Assembly (NCBI GenBank): GCA_034506255.1
Contig: JAPDPX010000004.1
Span: forward strand, 372,001-436,000
Length of the DNA stretch: 64,000 nucleotides
Reading direction: 5' to 3'
From: a candidate division KSB1 bacterium
Lineage (GTDB): Bacteria > Zhuqueibacterota > Zhuqueibacteria > Zhuqueibacterales > Zhuqueibacteraceae
The notes under the pieces were generated by a model. That model was given only the letters and a program-made list of their open reading frames with translations. It ran no database searches and was not told where the DNA came from. The position numbers were made by a program, and so were the translations under genes. Shown in pieces: positions 57,491-64,000 of the stretch; the first letter of the stretch is position 1, and each line of letters starts with the position of its first letter.

Positions 57491-58967
<1,477 letters not shown>

Positions 58968-58981
<14 letters not shown>

Positions 58982-60626
58982 GGGGTACGAAATCTTCGCC
59001 GAACTGCAGCGCGGCCCCTGGGTCAGCGTGTTCAAGGCGTTCGACCACCGGCAGCAGCGCATGGTGATCATCAAGGCGTTGCGCGAGCCCGCGGCGCCCG
59101 CGCGTGTACGCGAGCAACTGCGCGTCGAAGGCGAAATCGGCCGCCGTTTGATCCATCCCAACTTGCGCCAGGTTTATGCCGCCGGCGGCTTGCAGGACAA
59201 TCCCTACCTGGTGTTGGAATACGTCGAAGGCGGCACGCTTGCCGAGCTGCTCCACCGTGCATTGCCGATTGAATTGTGTGTGTGGATTGCCAGGGAGGTT
59301 GCCCGCGCCTTGCAGGTTTTGCATCAACACGGCATTTTGCATCGTGACGTCAAGCCGAAGAACATTTTCGTCGCGAACACCGGCGCCGTCAAACTCGCGG
59401 ATTTGGGCCTGGCGGTCGATCGTGAGGAGGCGCAGTGCCACCCCGCCGGCACCTTGGCCTACTTCCCACCCGAAATCGTGCTCGGCCAGCCGGCCACACC
59501 GGCCAGCGATCTTTTTTCGCTGGGCGCCGTGTTGTATGAGATGCTCACCGGTGAACCGCCTTTTGCAGATCACACCCAGTCCGCTTTGTTGCACCGCATT
59601 GCCAATCTCGATCCCACGCCGGTGGAAAAATTGCGGCCGGAAATCCCCGCCGAGCTGGCGGCACTCTCCCGCAAGCTGCTGGCCAAGACGCCGGCCACGC
59701 GCTTTGCCAGTGCGGCGGAATTGCTGGCGGAGCTGGAGCGTTTCGAACGGCGCTACGAGTTGCGCACCACTGCGCAGAAACTCGCGGCCTTCCTCGAAAG
59801 TCCGGAAAGTTATGTCGCCGTGAAGTATGCGGCTCCCGCCGAGCCGGTGCCGGCGCGCACGGCAGCCACCCGCACCAAGTCTGCGGCCCGGCCGCTGTGG
59901 CGTGTAGTGCCGGCCACAGCCCTGGTGCTGGCGGGCATCAGCATCGGTTTGTTGAACCTGCAATTCGATGCTGACGCGTCACTGCCCTCAAAAACGATGA
60001 ACGCGGCAGAGATGACCGCACAGAACGGCACCCCCGCTGCCGACGTCCCTCAGACCCTGACTGGTGCAGCGCCGCCGGCCTCTGCGACGGCGGCAGCCTC
60101 GACTGCTGTCGCCGCCCCACCGGTGCCGGCCGCCAGCCAGGATCGGGAAAACCACACGGCAGCCGCGGTGACAACCACGACAGCGAATGCCAGCGGCCCG
60201 CCCAGCCACCGGGTTCTGCTTCTGAGTGAGCCGCGTGCCCGCGTGTTCGTGGAGGGTGATTCGCTCGGCACCACCCCGCTTTATTGGCAGCCGGCCGCTG
60301 CCACGCGCGTTTACAAGCTGCAATTCGCGGTGCAGAGCCTGCCGGTGGTGACCGCGGAAGTTGTGGCGGCCGCGCTCGAGTCCGACACCCTGTATTTCAA
60401 TTTGCATGATGAGATCGGCTATTTGGAAGTGGCCGTCAATCCCTGGGGTGAAATTTGGATCGACGGCAAAGCCTACGACACCACGCCCCTGGTTGCACCC
60501 CTGGCACTTTCTCCCGGCTTGCATGAAATCAGCGTGCGGCACCCGCGCCTGGGCACGCAAACGCAGCGCGTGATCATTGCCAAAGGCGACACCCTGCGCC
60601 GCTTCTTTGATCTGTTCCTGCCGTAA
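58968..60626 (+). CDS. Membrane Ser/Thr protein kinase with C-terminal PEGA domain
   Basis: This 552-aa kinase has VIIKAL (Lys36), HRDVKPKN with the catalytic Asp near 127, and ADLGLA in place of the usual DFG near 145. An APE-like PPE and a full lobe to about 270 follow. A membrane helix lies about 313-332 (VPATALVLAGISIGLLNL), then a Pro/Ala/Thr-rich spacer and one or two PEGA domains (about 420-550), probably periplasmic. It begins inside the activator gene, so the kinase may phosphorylate or modulate that regulator. Confidence 0.92.
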
Positions 60627-60821
60627 CCCAAAGGCGACCCCGGGCCTGCGGCCCGCCGGCCGGTCTCCGCATTTCTCACTTCTCCCGCGCCTCCTCAGCC
60701 GGGAAAATTCCCCTCTGCTGCTCTGTAACTTTCCCCGCCGCCCTGCCGTATTGGTGGCGGCCTCGTCAATCCTGCGGGAGTAAAAACCCTCGCTGTGCTG
60801 TCAAGTTGGTAAGGAGGTGTG

Positions 60822-61916
60822 ATGAAAAAGAAGAAAGTCCTGTTGTTGGGCCTCACGCTCGTGGTGGTGAGCCTGGCCGCCTTTCTGACGTGGGGCAGGG
60901 GAAAAGGTGCCCAAAGGGAAGCATTGCCCACCGTCAGGGTGACCAGGGGCAGCATTGTGGACAAGGCGCTGGCGGTGGGCACGATCGAACCGGTTTATGA
61001 GATTTCGATCAAATCGAAAATCACCGGCGTGGTGCAGCGCATCTTTGCCGACGTCGGTGCCTATGTGAAAGTGGGCGACCCGCTGCTGGAAGTGCGACCG
61101 GATCCCACCCCGCTGGAGCTGGCGGAGGCCAAACGCAACGTCGAACTGGCGCAGGTGGAGCTGGAGAATCTGAAAAAGGAGAACATTCGCCAGGAGTCAC
61201 TCCTGCAGAGCGCCTTAATTTCGCCACGCGACTTCGATGAGTTCAAGCGCCGGTATCAAGAGTCCGAGCTCAAGCTCAACATTGCGAAGGAAAAACTGGC
61301 GCTGCTGCAAAGCGGCAAAGTGCGCATCGGCACGACGCAGATCGAGACCATCATCAAGTCGCCGATCGCCGGTTATGTGCTCAGCAAAACTGTCGAGGTC
61401 GGCGATCCGGTCACGCCGCTGACTTCGTTTCAGGAGGGCACGGTGTTGATGCGCATCGCCGACATGCGGCAGTTGATCTTCAAGGGCACGGTGGATGAAA
61501 TCGACGTCGGCCGGCTGCGCGAGGGCATGACCGCGGAAATCAAGATCGGTGCGCTGCCCGAGAGCAGGATCATCGGCCACTTGCGCCTGATCTCGCTGAA
61601 GGCGGAGAAGAAAGACAACGCCACGGTTTTTCCCATTGAAATCACCATCGCGCCGACCAACGGCACCACCCTGCGCGCCGGCTACTCCGCCAACGCCAGC
61701 ATCATCATTCAGCGCAAGGACAGCGTGCTCACCATCCCCGAACGGGTCGTGACCATGCGCAACGACTCCGCCTGGGTGAAAGTGGCATTGCCGGACAACC
61801 GGGAGGAGGAACGGCTGATTCAAACCGGCCTGAGTGACGCCATCAACCTCGAGGTGGTTGCCGGGTTGAAGCCGGGCGATGAAGTTTTCGAGAAACCGGT
61901 GAAGAAGATCGAATGA
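60822..61916 (+). CDS. Periplasmic adaptor (membrane fusion protein), MacA-like
   Basis: This 364-aa protein has an N-terminal anchor helix and a lipoyl/barrel-sandwich half (SIKSKITGVVQRIFADVGAYVKVG). A long alpha-hairpin (about 95-165), the second lipoyl half (IKSPIAGYVLSKTVEVGDPV) and a beta-barrel segment follow. This is the fold of HlyD/MacA adaptors that join an inner-membrane exporter to an outer-membrane channel. AAGGAGG lies 4 bases before the ATG. Two FtsX-type permease genes follow; an ATPase gene is expected beyond the window. Confidence 0.92.
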   Translation: MKKKKVLLLGLTLVVVSLAAFLTWGRGKGAQREALPTVRVTRGSIVDKALAVGTIEPVYEISIKSKITGVVQRIFADVGAYVKVGDPLLEVRPDPTPLELAEAKRNVELAQVELENLKKENIRQESLLQSALISPRDFDEFKRRYQESELKLNIAKEKLALLQSGKVRIGTTQIETIIKSPIAGYVLSKTVEVGDPVTPLTSFQEGTVLMRIADMRQLIFKGTVDEIDVGRLREGMTAEIKIGALPESRIIGHLRLISLKAEKKDNATVFPIEITIAPTNGTTLRAGYSANASIIIQRKDSVLTIPERVVTMRNDSAWVKVALPDNREEERLIQTGLSDAINLEVVAGLKPGDEVFEKPVKKIE

Positions 61917-62025
61917 GCGCTGCGTCCTTTTGCTGCCGCTGGCCGGGGCGGCGATTCCCCGGCACGCCGCTGCCTCGCGCGCGCCGCAGCCGTACCGCAA
62001 CCCCATCCGCCGGAGAGTGGCCATT

Positions 62026-63261
62026 ATGATACAAATGACGAGCTTCCTTTCCGAATATCTGCAGGATTTGCGCAGCCAGAAGTTGCGCACGGTGCTCACC
62101 ATTTTCGGCATCATCTGGGGCACGGTGGCGATCATCGTGCTGCTCGCCTTCGGCACCGGCTTCAAGAAACAGCTTGCCATCAACATGCACGGCATCGGCG
62201 AGAGCATCGCCATCATGTTCCCCGGCCGCACCACCAGGGCGTTCGAAGGCTTTGGCCTGGGCCGGCCGATCTCCCTCCGGGAAGAAGATGCCTGGCTGCT
62301 GGCCGAGCAGGTGCGGGGCTTGCGCGCTCTCAGCCCGGAGTACAGCGGCCGCCATGCACCGGTGCGCGTGGAAGAAAACATTCTCAATCCGCTGATCAGC
62401 GGCGTTTATCCCGTCTACGCCGACATGCGCAACATCATTGTCGAACCCGGCGGCCGTTTTTTCAACGAATTGGACCTGCGCCACCGCCGCCGTGTGGCAG
62501 TGATCGGCAACAAAGTCAGGGAATTTCTGTTCGGCGAGCAGGAGGCGGTTGGCCAGCTCATTCTCGTCGGCCAGACGCCCTTCACCGTCATCGGTGTCAT
62601 GCAGAAGAAAACCCAAAACTCCTCCTACAACGCCCGCGACCAGGACCGTGTGTTCATTCCGGCGTCTACATTTGCCTCGGTATTCGGCACGATCCATCTC
62701 AACAACATCATCTATCAACCGCTCGATCCCACGCGCTCCGAGGCGGTCAACACACAGGTGCGGGAGGTGCTCGGCCGGAAATACAAATTCGATCCCACCG
62801 ACAAAAACGCCGTGTGGATTTGGGACACCGCGGAGATGGACAAGTTTCTTCATTACTTCTTTTTGGCCTTCAACCTTTTCCTCGGCCTGATCGGCAGCAT
62901 GACCCTGGCGGTGGGCGGCATCGGTGTGGCCAACATCATGTATGTCGTGGTGCAGGAGCGGGTGAGGGAGATCGGCATCAAGCGCGCGGTGGGCGCCACG
63001 CGGCGCAGCATCCTGCTGCAATTTTTCATGGAAACGTTTTTCATCATTGCGCTCGGAGCGGCGATCGGCTTCCTGATCGCCTATCTCCTGATTCTCGGCC
63101 TGCAATTCATTCCGATCAGGGATTTCGTCGGCACGCCCGAGCTCTCGCCCGAAGTGGTGGCGATCACCGTATTGATCCTGGGTCTCATCGGTCTGGCAGC
63201 CGGTTTGATGCCGGCGCGCCGGGCCGCTCATTTGAACGTGGTGGACTGCCTGCGGGCGTGA
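62026..63261 (+). CDS. MacB/FtsX-type ABC transporter permease 1
   Basis: This 411-aa permease has one N-terminal helix (TVLTIFGIIWGTVAIIVLLAFG), a large periplasmic MacB_PCD domain (about 45-280) and three C-terminal helices in an FtsX domain (about 285-405) with the family signature REIGIKRAVGATRRSIL. It works with a separate ATPase, since no nucleotide-binding domain is fused. GGAG lies nine bases upstream of the ATG. The substrate is unknown; the set fits macrolide/lipid-type MacAB-like exporters. Confidence 0.92.
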   Translation: MIQMTSFLSEYLQDLRSQKLRTVLTIFGIIWGTVAIIVLLAFGTGFKKQLAINMHGIGESIAIMFPGRTTRAFEGFGLGRPISLREEDAWLLAEQVRGLRALSPEYSGRHAPVRVEENILNPLISGVYPVYADMRNIIVEPGGRFFNELDLRHRRRVAVIGNKVREFLFGEQEAVGQLILVGQTPFTVIGVMQKKTQNSSYNARDQDRVFIPASTFASVFGTIHLNNIIYQPLDPTRSEAVNTQVREVLGRKYKFDPTDKNAVWIWDTAEMDKFLHYFFLAFNLFLGLIGSMTLAVGGIGVANIMYVVVQERVREIGIKRAVGATRRSILLQFFMETFFIIALGAAIGFLIAYLLILGLQFIPIRDFVGTPELSPEVVAITVLILGLIGLAAGLMPARRAAHLNVVDCLRA

Positions 63262-63310
63262 AGCCTGCTCCGGCGGTGCCACCGCGGGCACGACTGACGC
63301 GGGAAAAAAC

Positions 63311-64000
63311 ATGTGGCGCGAACTCCTAAAAGAATTCTGGCAGGATCTCAAAACCCACAAAACCCGGGCGCTGCTCACCATCATGGCAATGGCCTGGGGC
63401 ACCATCGCGGTGGTGCTGTTACTGGCCTTCGGTGAAGGTCTGAGCCGGCAGATGCAAAACGGCCTGCTCAATGCCGGCAACCGCATCATGATCATCTATG
63501 GCGGCGAGACCGGCCTGGCCTTTCAGGGCCTGCCCAAAGGCCGGCGGGTGCGCCTGGTGGAGGAGGACACCGGCCTGCTGCAGCACGCCATCCCGATGAT
63601 TGCCGCCCTCAGTGCGCAGTACCGTAAGAATGTGACGCTGACCTACAAGAAAGTCACCACCACCACGGAATGTGAAGGGGTGAACCCGGCATTCGAGGAA
63701 ATGCGGCGCATGTATCCGGCGGCGGGCGGCCGCTTCTTGAACGAGACGGATGTGGTGCGGCAGCGCCGCGTGCTGTTTCTCGGCGGCGAGATTGCCGGGG
63801 AATTGTTCGGCGGGGAGGATCCCCTCGGCAAAACCCTGCTGGTCGATGGTGTGCCCTTCACCGTGATCGGACTGATGCAGAAGAAAATTCAAACCAGCAT
63901 GAACAACGGCCCGGATGTGCGGCGGGCGGTCATGCCCTACACCACCTTTCGCACACGCTACGGCTACAAATACGTGAACTCGATCGTGCTGCAGCCGGGC
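63311..64000 (+). CDS. MacB/FtsX-type ABC transporter permease 2 (C-terminus cut by window edge)
   Basis: 230 residues are visible and open to the window end. Like permease 1 it has an N-terminal helix (LLTIMAMAWGTIAVVLLLAFG), then a MacB_PCD-like periplasmic domain (VVRQRRVLFLGGEIAGELFG, then DPLGKTLLVDGVPFTVIG). The ATG lies 49 bases after permease 1. The two permeases would form a heterodimer, or each would work with its own ATPase. The C-terminal FtsX helices lie outside the window. Confidence 0.9.
   Translation, partial: MWRELLKEFWQDLKTHKTRALLTIMAMAWGTIAVVLLLAFGEGLSRQMQNGLLNAGNRIMIIYGGETGLAFQGLPKGRRVRLVEEDTGLLQHAIPMIAALSAQYRKNVTLTYKKVTTTTECEGVNPAFEEMRRMYPAAGGRFLNETDVVRQRRVLFLGGEIAGELFGGEDPLGKTLLVDGVPFTVIGLMQKKIQTSMNNGPDVRRAVMPYTTFRTRYGYKYVNSIVLQPG

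Overview
The window is about 60% GC by eye and carries close to fifty real genes on both strands. It looks like a Gram-negative, FCB-type bacterium, plausibly an uncultured lineage such as Calditrichota/KSB1. That placement is inference. It rests on outer-membrane barrels with a C-terminal Phe, lipoproteins (one Bacteroidetes-style Ig-like protein, one Cna-B/CarboxypepD-like protein), a holB-ricT-metG block, a PEGA-tailed Ser/Thr kinase beside a sigma-54 activator, and a system I cytochrome c maturation operon. No rRNA, convincing tRNA or CRISPR array was found.

Layout. 0-2 kb: leftward ccmH / zinc-ribbon protein / ccmA / ccmB (cut by the window edge), for haem delivery and c-type cytochrome assembly. 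2-5.4 kb: EVE-domain protein, a long YjbQ-like protein, pyrF and an AhpD-like protein. 5.4-9.1 kb: a decayed zone, with a lipoprotein gene stub, an IS3-family element whose OrfB is frameshifted, and a truncated, frameshifted radical SAM gene. 9.4-17.2 kb: the redox locus. A leftward pair encodes an Fe-S flavoprotein and a His-rich membrane protein. Divergent from it is a rightward operon of two giant multihaem cytochromes (20 and 25 CxxCH motifs; the second contains five exact-length 219-bp repeats) and an outer-membrane beta-barrel. Together with the ccm genes 8 kb away this is a strong candidate for a trans-envelope or extracellular electron conduit.

17.5-32 kb is mostly housekeeping: an orphan EcfA-like ATPase, a GNAT protein, a STAS protein, an Ig-like protein, an AI-2E-family permease with a cNMP-binding protein, an EnvC-like protein, holB, ricT and metG. 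It ends with a two-gene unit of a 62-aa protein and a compact Rad50-like ATPase without an Mre11-type nuclease. 33.6-38.7 kb is a four-gene envelope operon: barrel, membrane TPR protein, porin and small PstS-like protein. 39-48.8 kb is a leftward signalling block: a CDF transporter, a SpoIIE phosphatase, a 1307-aa membrane protein with two RCK-like domains, and a hybrid histidine kinase.

49-56.8 kb holds small metabolic enzymes (SDR, alpha/beta hydrolase, amidohydrolase, patatin, quinone oxidoreductase) and a lipoprotein. 57.5-64 kb has a sigma-54 activator overlapping a PEGA Ser/Thr kinase gene, then a MacA-like adaptor and two FtsX/MacB-type permeases (the last is partial). Non-coding structure includes a dispersed repeat in opposite orientations near 18.6-19.2 and 51.4-51.7 kb, and a 138-bp element with perfect 14-bp terminal inverted repeats at 57.06-57.20 kb.
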